This document shows, piece by piece, positions 1-5,569 of a stretch of DNA of 14,661 nucleotides (position 1 is the first letter of the stretch; the number at the start of each line of letters is the position of its first letter). The notes under the pieces are model-generated. The model did no database searches, was not told the DNA's origin, and saw only the letters and a list, made by a program, of their open reading frames with translations. A program made the translations under genes and the position numbers. This DNA comes from an uncultured archaeon (GTDB taxonomy: Archaea > Thermoproteota > CALKCG01 > B24): assembly GCA_938082915.1 (NCBI GenBank), contig CALKCG010000152.1, positions 1 to 14,661 on the forward strand, written 5' to 3'.

Positions 1-966
1 CCCGTAGCTTACCAAGATGAATACGATGTACATGAAGAGCAGTTTTGCTCCCTCCCTCCAGCTTATGCTCTTATTCGATAGAAAGTACCACAATAGGAGG
101 TTTGCCATAACTGAGAACGTAACTAGATTGGAGAAAGCAGCCATATTGACTCTTAAATCTGAACCGAGTAGAGCTGCGCCGAGGATACACGTTATATTTG
201 CAAAGCAGCTCCCGACGATATTGCCTAAGGTCAACTCTGTATGCCCCTTTTGAGTGGAATCTATGCTTGTTGCCAGTTCCGGTAGGCTTGTTCCCAGAGC
301 TACTATTGTAGCCCCTATAACAATTTTTGGCACTCCTAAGGCTTCAGCTATGTAAGAAGCGGTATCTACGATAAGATAGGAGCTCGCAACTACTATTACG
401 GCACCTAAAACCGTTGAAATTGTATATCTGGGAAGCTTTTGTCTTTCTTCCCCTAGAGAGCCTCCCTCTCTTATAGACCTAACCTTTGAAAGATTATAAA
501 CATAGATTACGAAAACGACGAGCAGGATAGCTCCAATAAGTTTACTCGCATAGCCAATGTAAATTAGTGACAGTGGGATTATTGAAGAGATAAATAGTCC
601 AAAATATAGCATCCCTACTTCTTCCACCATCACTGGTGTGATTTTTACAATATCTGGACCTTTTAAACTGGTCAGGAGGAAGCAAACACCCAGTATAAGG
701 CAAACGTTTGTGATGTTTGAACCTAAGACGTTTCCAATAGCAACCCCTATGAGTTTTTCATCTAATACTGCGAAGATAGAAATGCAAAGCTCTGGTAGAG
801 ACGTAGAGAAAGCTACCAATATGAAGCCTATCGTCGTTTTTCCAAAACCAGTTATATCCGCTACTCTAACGGCGTTTGCTACTGTCCAATCACTCGCCTT
901 ATCAAGAACAGCGAAAGAGGCTAGGAGAATTAACGCATTTCCCAGCAATCCCAATTCTTTGAACAA
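1..966 (-). CDS. CaCA-family cation/Ca2+ antiporter (Na+/Ca2+ exchanger-like), 3' end cut by window edge
   Basis: Membrane antiporter expected to exchange Ca2+ (or another cation) for Na+ or H+ across the cytoplasmic membrane. The reading frame is open for 322 codons from a TTG at 966 (an in-frame TGA lies three codons upstream) to the window edge. Both hallmark alpha repeats are visible. Alpha-1 has STSLPE at residues 54-59 and GNVLGSNITN at 78-87; alpha-2 has GTSLPE at 225-230 and GNIVGSCFAN at 248-257. Hydrophobic helices lie between and around them, with a polar cytoplasmic loop near residues 145-165. The known archaeal exchangers are about 300-320 residues, so only a few C-terminal residues should be missing. 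In alpha-2 the usual GSN is GSC, and the position I align with Asp240 of the Methanocaldococcus exchanger is Asn, so ion preference could differ. No neighbour suggests an operon. Confidence 0.9.
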   Translation of the reverse strand, partial: MFKELGLLGNALILLASFAVLDKASDWTVANAVRVADITGFGKTTIGFILVAFSTSLPELCISIFAVLDEKLIGVAIGNVLGSNITNVCLILGVCFLLTSLKGPDIVKITPVMVEEVGMLYFGLFISSIIPLSLIYIGYASKLIGAILLVVFVIYVYNLSKVRSIREGGSLGEERQKLPRYTISTVLGAVIVVASSYLIVDTASYIAEALGVPKIVIGATIVALGTSLPELATSIDSTQKGHTELTLGNIVGSCFANITCILGAALLGSDLRVNMAAFSNLVTFSVMANLLLWYFLSNKSISWREGAKLLFMYIVFILVSYG

Positions 967-1412
967 CGCTATTCAACCAATTTGATCCAATATTTACAGT
1001 TAAAAATCTTCCTATTTTCCACTACATCTTCGAATGGTGAAGATGCTTCCTCCACGCTTTTACTCCCGCCTTGCTTAAGAGTTGGCTACACTTTAAGGAG
1101 CGATTAAGTCCAGAGACTTTCATCTTAAACTTGAAGGTTTGATCTTCTAGCTTAAGAAAAGCCCTATCGACGTAAAGTGAGTGATGTGAAGCCTAAACCG
1201 CTTAAATCTTGACGTGCCCCGGCTTGAAAGCAACTCCTACTGCTTCATTGGCCATGTTTCGAGGGGTTTAAAGCAAATCGCTTAAGGGCTTTGAATACTT
1301 AAACTGAACCATCTCAACTGCGGATACGTGCAAAAATCGCTCCACCATTTGAGGGTGCAATAGAACTGGTAATTAAAAGTTTATTAGTGAAACATTTAAT
1401 CTAATTTTTAAC
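967..1412. other. Gene-free stretch of about 450 bases upstream of S25e
   Basis: No convincing gene. Read from ATG 1034 on the plus strand, the translation has many in-frame stops. The word CTTAA followed by G or A recurs at about 1074, 1124, 1151, 1201, 1281 and 1298. I could not turn this into a regular repeat or an RNA fold. It may be an old, decayed gene or simply the divergent promoter region of the antiporter and S25e. Confidence 0.5.
1375..1386 (+). promoter_or_regulatory. Possible TATA-type promoter of the S25e gene
   Basis: The A/T-rich segment AAAAGTTTATTA ends about 27 bases before the GTG start, the distance expected for an archaeal TATA box serving a leaderless or nearly leaderless transcript. 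No Shine-Dalgarno sequence precedes the start, which fits that reading. A second A/T-rich word (ATTTAAT, about 1394) sits too close to the start to be preferred. Confidence 0.35.
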
Positions 1413-1751
1413 GTGGGTGGGGTTAAGAAAAAGTCCATTTCTCAAATGGCTAAGGCTCAAGCGATAAGTGAGCGCAAGGATATTAAAAAGGAGGCTAAAA
1501 AGGAAACTAAGGTAGCTAAGGAGGCTAAGGTGACAGATGTTTCCACCAGGGGGCTGTTTATAGATATGGATGGGGATAGGCTTGTCAAAGAGGTTTCAAC
1601 TATGAAGGTGATAACACCGTTTGAAGTAGCTTCAAAGTTTAAGGTGAAGATAAGCGTGGCTAAAGACATTCTTGAAGAACTTTGGAGGAAAGGCTACATA
1701 ACACCAGTTTCAGGTAACAACCGTATAAGGGTATTTAAATTCAACTTCTAA
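1413..1751 (+). CDS. rps25e: 30S ribosomal protein S25e
   Basis: Component of the small ribosomal subunit in eukaryotes and many archaea, absent from bacteria. The 112-residue product begins MGGVKKKSISQMAKAQ, the characteristic start of archaeal S25e, which supports the GTG at 1413. A lysine-rich, presumably rRNA-binding N-terminal tail covers residues 1-40. The winged-helix domain covers about 50-110, with TPFEVASKFKVKISVAKDIL (recognition region) and a C-terminal beta wing containing YITPVSGNNRIRVFKF. Length and architecture are normal for the family. It stands alone, with gene-free stretches on both sides, so it is probably transcribed from its own promoter. Confidence 0.95.
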   Translation: MGGVKKKSISQMAKAQAISERKDIKKEAKKETKVAKEAKVTDVSTRGLFIDMDGDRLVKEVSTMKVITPFEVASKFKVKISVAKDILEELWRKGYITPVSGNNRIRVFKFNF

Positions 1752-2042
1752 CCACGAATTTATTTCCACTTTCTAAACGCGCAAAATACGCAAAACTAGA
1801 CTACAACCCACCATAGGATTCACGTTTAACCAGCAGAATCCTAAACAATCGTAAGCTTAAAAATTTCAGATGTAAACAATAGCCTGTAAAATCAATTTAA
1901 CGTCCCCACTTGAGGGATACGATTGAAGCATGGAAAAGTATAGGCATGTGTGCTTGAGTGTTAAAAGAGTTTATCGTTGAAGTAGACTGCTTAATTTTCA
2001 CTCTTACACTTATGGGTTTTCCACTTCATATTGTAGTTTGAT
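1752..2042. other. Intergenic stretch with a 12-nt direct repeat of the neighbouring gene's 3' end
   Basis: No gene seen. TTTCACTCTTAC at 1996-2007 recurs at 2058-2069, where it is the antisense of the last codons of the cyclophilin-like gene. Similarity continues imperfectly on both sides. T-rich segments just after 1755 could terminate S25e transcription. Confidence 0.4.
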
Positions 2043-2411
2043 TTAAACTAGCCTAAATTTCACTCTTACGCCTGAAGATATGTTTGCTGGCGGTTGGTCT
2101 GGATTGGTAATGGAGCCTATTCTATTGATGGGTGATTTTAAATTGTTTTTCTCGTAGAATAGGCATATGGCTTTAGCTAGAGGCCAGTATCCTATCCATC
2201 TAGGCTCGCATGTAAACCTGGGCTTCTCAGGTCTCAGGCTTACTTCAACTGTGAAGTATAGCCATCCTTTTAAAACCTCCACTCTACCGTCTAAAGGTAG
2301 GCTGGATACTAGGCGGCTGACTGTAAGAGGGGCGTATACCCTTGAAAGTTCACCATAGACTTTAGCTCCACCTTCGAATTCGAAGAGCACTCTATACGCT
2401 TGGTTTTTCAC
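2043..2411 (-). CDS. Cyclophilin-like fold protein (archaeal/TM1367-type)
   Basis: A 122-residue protein that I place in the small cyclophilin-like beta-barrel family known from Thermotoga TM1367 and archaea. Evidence is the pattern of an opening beta strand (VLFEFEGGAKVYGEL, residues 8-22), an aP-T...L..SLP segment (27-40), and the family-typical GYWPLAKAICLFYE (73-86), followed by SPINRIGSI, the family's 'small-molecule site plus iG.i' ending. No enzymatic activity is established for this group, and the catalytic residues of true peptidyl-prolyl isomerases are not evident. The start is a GTG at 2411, about 25 bases downstream of a minus-strand TATA-like CTTTATC (2437-2443), so the message may be leaderless. 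It diverges from the coiled-coil gene with overlapping promoters. Confidence 0.65.
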   Translation of the reverse strand: MKNQAYRVLFEFEGGAKVYGELSRVYAPLTVSRLVSSLPLDGRVEVLKGWLYFTVEVSLRPEKPRFTCEPRWIGYWPLAKAICLFYEKNNLKSPINRIGSITNPDQPPANISSGVRVKFRLV

Positions 2412-2416
2412 ACATA

Positions 2417-2444
2417 AACTTATAACTGGTTCTGTGATAAAGAG
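2417..2444. promoter_or_regulatory. Overlapping divergent promoter region
   Basis: Only about 40-55 bases separate the two divergent starts. On the plus strand CTTATAAC (2419-2426) lies about 25 bases before GTG 2451. On the minus strand CTTTATC (2443-2437) lies about 25 bases before the GTG at 2411. Binding of one TATA complex should exclude the other, so the two genes may be expressed alternately. Confidence 0.4.
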
Positions 2445-2465
2445 TTTTAGGTGTATCTAATCTTG

Positions 2466-2681
2466 ATGGCTGGAGATAAGAATGTCGAGAGAGAATATAA
2501 GAGGCTTTTAAAGGAGAGAGATAGACTTGTCGATGAGTTGCAGAAGCTTAAAAAACGTTACGAGAGCGGTGAACTTGATAAGGAGGCTTACGAGAGAAAT
2601 CGCTACGATATAGAGCGTCAAATAGTTGAAGTTATGGATAGGATTATGCAGCTTAAATTCCTACTCGGAGTTAGCGATTGA
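2466..2681 (+). CDS. Small coiled-coil protein of unknown function
   Basis: A 71-residue, strongly charged helical protein. Residues 1-30 and 40-68 look like two amphipathic helices joined by the turn ESGELDKEAYERN, a helical-hairpin layout like the SHOCT/'short coiled-coil' C-terminal modules, here standing alone. I chose ATG 2466 because the five extra residues from GTG 2451 (MYLIL) are hydrophobic and unlike the rest. However, GTG 2451 would suit a leaderless message from the TATA at 2419-2426, so both starts are possible. The stop at 2681 is six bases before the next start, suggesting co-transcription with the membrane protein downstream and perhaps a physical partnership. Confidence 0.7.
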   Translation: MAGDKNVEREYKRLLKERDRLVDELQKLKKRYESGELDKEAYERNRYDIERQIVEVMDRIMQLKFLLGVSD

Positions 2682-2687
2682 GGAGGC

Positions 2688-2981
2688 TTGTCTAAAGCTT
2701 TGGAACCATTATTTTGGCTTGCAGTATGGTGGTTGGTTGTAGCCTGCTCTTTAGCGGTTAGCCACTACTCCGTCACGTATAGAGGTGAGAAGTCTAAGAA
2801 AATCAGAATGTTGAGGTTTTCCTCAGGTTTCTTCATGGCAGCGTTCATATTATACCTCGTATGGCTCCTCTTATATAAGACTGGCTACGTACTTTTCGAC
2901 TACAGCCCAATGATCGGATTTGCGTTTACAGCAGTATACCCATGGATTATAGCTTTAAGAGAATTTAAGAGGGAAGAGTAA
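2688..2981 (+). CDS. Three-helix membrane protein, unknown function
   Basis: A 97-residue protein with three likely transmembrane helices: residues 7-25 (rich in Trp: LFWLAVWWLVVACSLAV), 46-63 and 73-90. A basic loop RGEKSKKIR lies between helices 1 and 2, and the C-terminus is charged (REFKREE). I do not recognise the family. The start is uncertain. GAGGAGG ends one base before TTG 2688, too close for a normal Shine-Dalgarno spacing, whereas the in-frame TTG at 2700 would be 13 bases away. Translation may instead be coupled to the preceding gene, whose stop is six bases upstream. Confidence 0.7.
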   Translation: MSKALEPLFWLAVWWLVVACSLAVSHYSVTYRGEKSKKIRMLRFSSGFFMAAFILYLVWLLLYKTGYVLFDYSPMIGFAFTAVYPWIIALREFKREE

Positions 2982-2982
2982 C

Positions 2983-3005
2983 ATGGTTTACAAAAGTAAA
3001 ACCAT
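2983..3005 (+). terminator. Hairpin just after the membrane-protein gene
   Basis: ATGGTTT (2983-2989) pairs with AAACCAT (2999-3005). AC/GT adds two further pairs across a one-base bulge, and the loop is AAAA. It starts one base past the stop codon. A short T/A-rich tail follows, so it may act as a transcript end or stability element. Confidence 0.45.
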
Positions 3006-3148
3006 TAATTCTCAATCAGCCTTTACAGTAGAGTTGACAAACCGTGGAGTGTTCCATAAGGGGATCTATGATGAAATCTAAGATGGATAAGCGCGTCAAA
3101 GGCGATACCGTCTTAAGCTAAAAACGCCTTAACGTAGTTCATAAAATG

Positions 3149-3172
3149 CTGGATGATCTACGGATCATTTAG
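3149..3172 (+). ncRNA. Ten-pair hairpin capped by a UACG (UNCG-type) tetraloop
   Basis: CTGGATGATC (3149-3158), loop TACG (3159-3162), GATCATTTAG (3163-3172): ten consecutive pairs, two of them G-U. The loop is C(UACG)G, a member of the exceptionally stable UNCG class. The two G-U pairs hold only when the plus strand is transcribed, so the plus strand is the likelier RNA. What transcript it belongs to is unknown; it could be part of a small RNA or a terminator-like element. Confidence 0.4.
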
Positions 3173-3311
3173 ATTGAGTTTACCCTTATTTTAAACGTCA
3201 AATTTAAGGCTTTTCCAACTTCTAACAAACCTACCCCCTCCCCTTAGACCCGTACACATACATGAAGAATAGCGTACTAGAGTCTAAGTCCAACAGTTCA
3301 GTTTAACGAGG

Positions 3312-3319
3312 TTTATATA
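3312..3319 (+). promoter_or_regulatory. TATA box upstream of the 60-residue membrane protein
   Basis: TTTATATA preceded by the purine-rich CGAGG is a good archaeal BRE/TATA pair. A start of transcription about 25 bases on would give a leader of roughly 15 bases before ATG 3355. Confidence 0.6.
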
Positions 3320-3354
3320 GTATCCGAGGTAAGCCTATTAAGCGGTATCTAGGG

Positions 3355-3537
3355 ATGAAGTGGTACTGGTGGCTCTTCGTAGCTGTATTCGCCCTGCTCG
3401 GGATTTGGACTCTCCTACCCGCTCCGGCCAGCAAGCCCTGTCTGCTAGGCTACTATGCACACTGCAGTTTTACACCAGTCAGCACTATAATCTGCTATTG
3501 GCTTGGCGGGAAGAAGGCTGCAGAGAAGGTGTCTTAA
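3355..3537 (+). CDS. Small membrane protein with conserved-looking Cys-rich segment
   Basis: A 60-residue protein with one N-terminal helix (residues 4-21, WWLFVAVFALLGIWTLL) and a second weakly hydrophobic segment (40-51). Between them lies SKPCLLGYYAHCSFTP, which carries two cysteines (29 and 37), with a third at 47. I recall the 'KPCLLGY.AHC.FTP.ST' pattern as typical of short uncharacterised archaeal proteins, but I cannot name a family. A good TATA box 36 bases upstream of the ATG supports expression. The longer overlapping frame starting at 3360 looks like a shadow in this part, though it continues openly to 3707. Confidence 0.65.
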   Translation: MKWYWWLFVAVFALLGIWTLLPAPASKPCLLGYYAHCSFTPVSTIICYWLGGKKAAEKVS

Positions 3538-3707
3538 ACATCCTCTTTTTTCCTCGGTGTTTTGAACCTTCCCTAGATTGGCTGCAAGCCGGAGGTACGC
3601 CGTGGAAATCGAGAGACGTAATTAAACAGTGGTCTAAGAAGCTTGACAACCTTCAACGGAGTAATGCTATTCAGGAAGAGGAAGTAAAACAGGCATGTGA
3701 AAATTAG
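3538..3707 (+). other. Open, coding-like stretch without a start; possible gene remnant
   Basis: In the frame that reaches the TAG at 3705-3707, about 45 codons read as a charged, protein-like sequence (for example TPWKSRDVIKQWSKKLDNL). The only starts in this frame lie inside the preceding gene. It could be a decayed gene tail or chance. I found no family resemblance. Confidence 0.25.
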
Positions 3708-3730
3708 TAAGACCGTTAAAAATTAGAAAG

Positions 3731-3738
3731 ATTTATAT
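3731..3738 (+). promoter_or_regulatory. TATA box of the rpoK operon
   Basis: TTTATATG preceded by GAAAGA, a plausible BRE. The expected transcription start is near 3760, which gives a leader of about 25 bases before ATG 3785 and places the 3761-3775 dyad right at the start of the transcript. Confidence 0.5.
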
Positions 3739-3760
3739 GGGTCTTTACAACGTTTCCATA

Positions 3761-3775
3761 TCGCTTTTAAAGCGA
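3761..3775. promoter_or_regulatory. Perfect 7+7 dyad at the predicted start of the rpoK transcript
   Basis: TCGCTTT (3761-3767), one spacer base, AAAGCGA (3769-3775). Its position near the expected transcription start makes it a candidate operator or a 5'-leader hairpin. Confidence 0.4.
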
Positions 3776-3784
3776 ACACCTTTA

Positions 3785-4100
3785 ATGGTGGACCTAAGGG
3801 GGTATTCGCAGGATAATTGTTGAGAATGGTGAAGAGAGGTTTTCAAAACCCTCTGAGAAAGTTTCAATAGGTCCTCCTAGACTGACTAAGTATGAGAAGG
3901 CTAGGATTGTAGGGGCTAGAGCTCTTCAAATATCCATGGGTGCTCCCATTCTCGTGAAGCTTCCGGAGGGTATTAAAGACCCCGTGGAGATAGCTCTCTA
4001 TGAATTGGAGAAAGGCGTCTTACCTATAACGGTTCGTAGGAAGCTTCCAGATGGAACCTACCAGGATATTCCACTAAAGTGGCTTCTGGAAAAATCTTAA
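3785..4100 (+). CDS. rpoK: DNA-directed RNA polymerase subunit K (Rpb6 homologue), reading frame interrupted near the start
   Basis: RpoK is a core, essential subunit of archaeal RNA polymerase that helps assemble the clamp region. The body (codons from 3804 to the TAA at 4098-4100) has the family signature PPRLTKYEKARIVGARALQ, then MGAPILVKLP, then the C-terminal ITVRRKLPDGTYQDIPLKWL. No ATG, GTG or TTG exists in this frame between the upstream TAA (3795-3797) and the conserved domain. ATG 3785 lies in another frame that ends at TGA 3821-3823. If the run of five G at 3798-3802 were four, ATG 3785 would read straight into the domain and give a normal 104-residue protein (MVDLRGIRRIIVENGEERFS...). 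Possible explanations are sequencing error, programmed frameshifting or a rare ATT start. It is first in an apparent operon with the membrane protein and signal peptidase. Confidence 0.88.
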
Positions 4101-4105
4101 AGGGT

Positions 4106-4315
4106 ATGAGCATTATGGACCGTAGAGATTTTAAGGCTTTAAAGTCTTCTACGGCAACCTTAACGTTTTTATCAGCTTTTCTAATAGTCATAAGGGTTGT
4201 AGGATACCGTTTACTCGATGAACCATTCGAGTTCCTCTGCATACACGTGCCAACCCTCGCCTCTATAATCTTATATATTCTCGTCAAGCATTTTCAGTTG
4301 AAGCTTGAGGCTTAG
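4106..4315 (+). CDS. Two-helix small membrane protein between rpoK and signal peptidase
   Basis: From ATG 4106 the product has 69 residues, a basic N-terminus (MSIMDRRDFKALK) and two likely membrane helices (about residues 20-36 and 48-64). A GTG at 4079 would extend it into the end of rpoK, but that extension reads out of frame over conserved rpoK codons. I do not recognise the family. The stop (4313-4315) overlaps the signal peptidase start at 4305 by 11 bases, indicating translational coupling. A role near signal-peptide processing or the membrane translocon is a guess from context only. Confidence 0.65.
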   Translation: MSIMDRRDFKALKSSTATLTFLSAFLIVIRVVGYRLLDEPFEFLCIHVPTLASIILYILVKHFQLKLEA

Positions 4316-4853
4316 AGACAAAATTAAAACTCTAGATCCTTCGATTAAACTCATCATACTAGCCGCTTTAATATTCCTCAGCATCTACTCATTGTGGATT
4401 CTAGCCAAGTACATCCTCCTCACAGAAAACCCGGTCGTCTACGTGGCATCTGGAAGTATGTATCCCACCTTAAGAGTAGGTGATTTACTCTTCGTCAGAG
4501 GGGTTAAACCCGAGGAGTTGAAGAAAGGCGATATAATAGTGTTCGTAAAGCCCGTTGGAGGCGGCGAATACATAGTCCATAGGATCGTAGACATAAAGGA
4601 GGTTGACGGTAGAATTCTAGTAACAACGAAAGGCGATAACAACCCATCATCCTGGTACTGGGAGAAAGACTTCGACTCAAGATACGTAGTGGGGAAAGTA
4701 TTCTTCTGTGTTAGATTCATAGGGTTCATACCGATGATTCTCCAAGACCTGAGGATTAAATGGGGCATCATAACAATCCTCATAATACTCATAGCCTACG
4801 ACATCCTATCAGAATTTCTCATGAAACGTAAAAGCGTAAAGCAGCAAACGTAA
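4305..4853 (+). CDS. Signal peptidase I, archaeal/Sec11 type
   Basis: Membrane-bound peptidase that removes signal peptides from secreted proteins on the outer face of the membrane. The 182-residue product has an N-terminal anchor (about 15-38) and the catalytic serine box ASGSMYPTL with Ser51. It also has VHRIVD with His92, where bacterial enzymes use lysine, and TKGDNN with Asp111. This Ser-His-Asp set is that of the archaeal and ER enzymes. A second C-terminal helix (about 154-173) and a basic tail follow. Start is TTG 4305, overlapping the upstream gene by 11 bases. It is the last gene of the rpoK operon. Confidence 0.93.
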   Translation: MRLRDKIKTLDPSIKLIILAALIFLSIYSLWILAKYILLTENPVVYVASGSMYPTLRVGDLLFVRGVKPEELKKGDIIVFVKPVGGGEYIVHRIVDIKEVDGRILVTTKGDNNPSSWYWEKDFDSRYVVGKVFFCVRFIGFIPMILQDLRIKWGIITILIILIAYDILSEFLMKRKSVKQQT

Positions 4854-4899
4854 CCATTAAATCAACTCATTACAGCAGTAATGATGGGAGTGAGGCTCC

Positions 4900-5270
4900 T
4901 TGGGATTCATTAAAGTTAAATTCGGCGTTTTTCAATCAGCACTCTCCCATAAAGGTCATCGAAGTAGAGGGTATAGTCGATACGATATACAGCGTTATAC
5001 CAAGAGGGGGCTCGAAGAGTTAGACATTAAGCCGATTGAAAGAAGAAGGTTTAGGGTATTTGGTAGATACGTTGAGAGGGATATAAGCGTAGTCGGAATG
5101 GAGATTCTGGGTAGAAGAGCTGTAACTGTGATCATGGGAAAAGACGAAGACCAAACCAAATCATATTAGGTGTAACAGCCTTAGAATCCTTCGGTTTAGG
5201 GGGTTGACTCAGTGAAGGCTTACTAAAAGAGGCGGAGCTCCTACTTCTCGCCATCTCAGCTATTTACTAA
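4900..5270 (+). pseudogene. Shattered clan AA (retropepsin-like) aspartic protease
   Basis: Family resemblance is clear only when frames are joined. TTG 4900 opens MGFIKVKFGVF, then after a shift near 4955 VIEVEGIVDTIYSVIPR (4961-5005). Next comes GLEELDIKPIERRRF...VERD...EILGRRAV (5008-5130), then PNQIILGVTALESFGLG (5149-5203), and finally GLLKEAELLLLAISAIY ending at TAA 5268. Archaeal members normally read '...VEALVDTGA.Y.VLPR.LAEELGIKP...VERDVG...GRRAVTPVIFGE...LLGVTALE.LGL.VD...G.LKEAELLLL'. At least five frame changes are needed. The catalytic D-T-G is D-T followed directly by I-Y (4979-4990), so the Gly-Ala of the active site is gone. A 90-residue frame (4900-5169) survives by chance but cannot encode an active enzyme. 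Confidence 0.8.
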
Positions 5271-5366
5271 GCCTTCAAATCACATATACCGTTGGGAAAA
5301 ACCTGCTGAAACTATTATTCTTGTTACGGTTCTTCCAGTTTCCATCAAATTCTCCTAACCAATCTA

Positions 5367-5472
5367 TGCGGGGGGTGGGATTTGAACCCACGAAGGGCTA
5401 CCCCACAGCGGTTCTGAGGATACTGTTCTCCTCCTCAGCGCTGCGCCTTAGACCAAGCTTGGCTACCCCCGC
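5367..5472 (-). tRNA. tRNA-Leu (anticodon GAG) with a 21-nt intron
   Basis: The acceptor GCGGGGG (5472-5466) pairs with CCCCCGC (5374-5368), with discriminator A at 5367 and no encoded CCA. The T arm is GTGGG-TTCAAAT-CCCAC. A long variable arm (5392-5405) marks class II, and the anticodon stem CAGCG/CGCTG is split by an intron at 5412-5432 in the canonical 37/38 position. The spliced loop is CTGAGGC, giving anticodon GAG (5436-5434), a leucine tRNA, consistent with A73. The exon-intron junctions form a textbook bulge-helix-bulge: central helix CTGA/TCAG, 3-nt bulges GGA (cut GG|A) and AAC (cut AA|C), inner helix GGA/TCC. Confidence 0.95.
5412..5432 (-). other. Archaeal tRNA intron (bulge-helix-bulge), 21 nt
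   Basis: On the minus strand it starts AGGAG and ends TCAGAA. It is removed by the archaeal tRNA splicing endonuclease, with both cuts falling in 3-nt bulges that flank a 4-bp helix formed by loop bases 32-35 and the intron's TCAG. Confidence 0.9.
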
Positions 5473-5500
5473 TCCATTAACTATAAGCTTTTTCTCTTCT

Positions 5501-5510
5501 TTTTAAATTT
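5501..5510 (-). promoter_or_regulatory. Likely TATA box of tRNA-Leu
   Basis: Minus-strand AAATTTAAAA lies 29-38 bases upstream of the tRNA 5' end, so transcription would begin a few bases before the mature end. A second candidate (CTTATAG, 5487-5481) is probably too close. Confidence 0.45.
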
Positions 5511-5533
5511 AGCTCCTTTACATCTCCCCCAAA

Positions 5534-5541
5534 AGATATAT
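5534..5541 (+). promoter_or_regulatory. TATA box of the GDT1/UPF0016 gene
   Basis: GATATATC preceded by A-rich sequence, 29-36 bases before ATG 5570. This predicts a very short or absent leader. Confidence 0.5.
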
Positions 5542-5569
5542 CTATAGGTTTGATTTTTAAAGGGCTTGT

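Larger units (their letters stand above)
2984..3354. other. Gene-free stretch of about 370 bases
   Basis: Both strands are broken by stops in all frames. Apart from the hairpins listed at 2983-3005 and 3149-3172 and the TATA box at 3312-3319, I see no gene. A pyrimidine-rich run CTACCCCCTCCCCTTAG is near 3230. A lone C-box-like ATGATGA at 3068-3074 has no matching D box. Confidence 0.5.

Noticed and set aside
638..985. Plus-strand ORF of 115 codons
   Set aside because: It lies opposite the antiporter gene, whose minus-strand translation has both conserved alpha repeats.
967..1412. Regular repeat array based on CTTAA words
   Set aside because: Spacings are irregular (about 50, 27, 50, 80, 17) and flanks differ, so it is more likely base-composition bias or a decayed sequence.
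3068..3140. C/D box guide RNA starting at the C-box-like ATGATGA
   Set aside because: No D box (CTGA) or D'/C' pair follows at the needed spacing.
3360..3707. Plus-strand ORF of 115 codons overlapping the 60-residue membrane protein
   Set aside because: Its first half is a shadow of that gene. Only the last part looks coding-like, and it has no start, so it is listed as a possible remnant.
4024..4287. Minus-strand ORF opposite rpoK and the two-helix protein
   Set aside because: rpoK codons on the plus strand are clearly conserved, and the minus reading shows no family features.
4900..5169. A real 90-residue hypothetical protein
   Set aside because: Conserved clan AA protease blocks continue in the other two frames before, inside and after it, so the frame is a fragment of a broken gene.
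5367..5472. tRNA used as an integration site for a mobile element
   Set aside because: No integrase gene and no duplicated tRNA end were seen nearby. The neighbouring protease remnant alone does not show integration.
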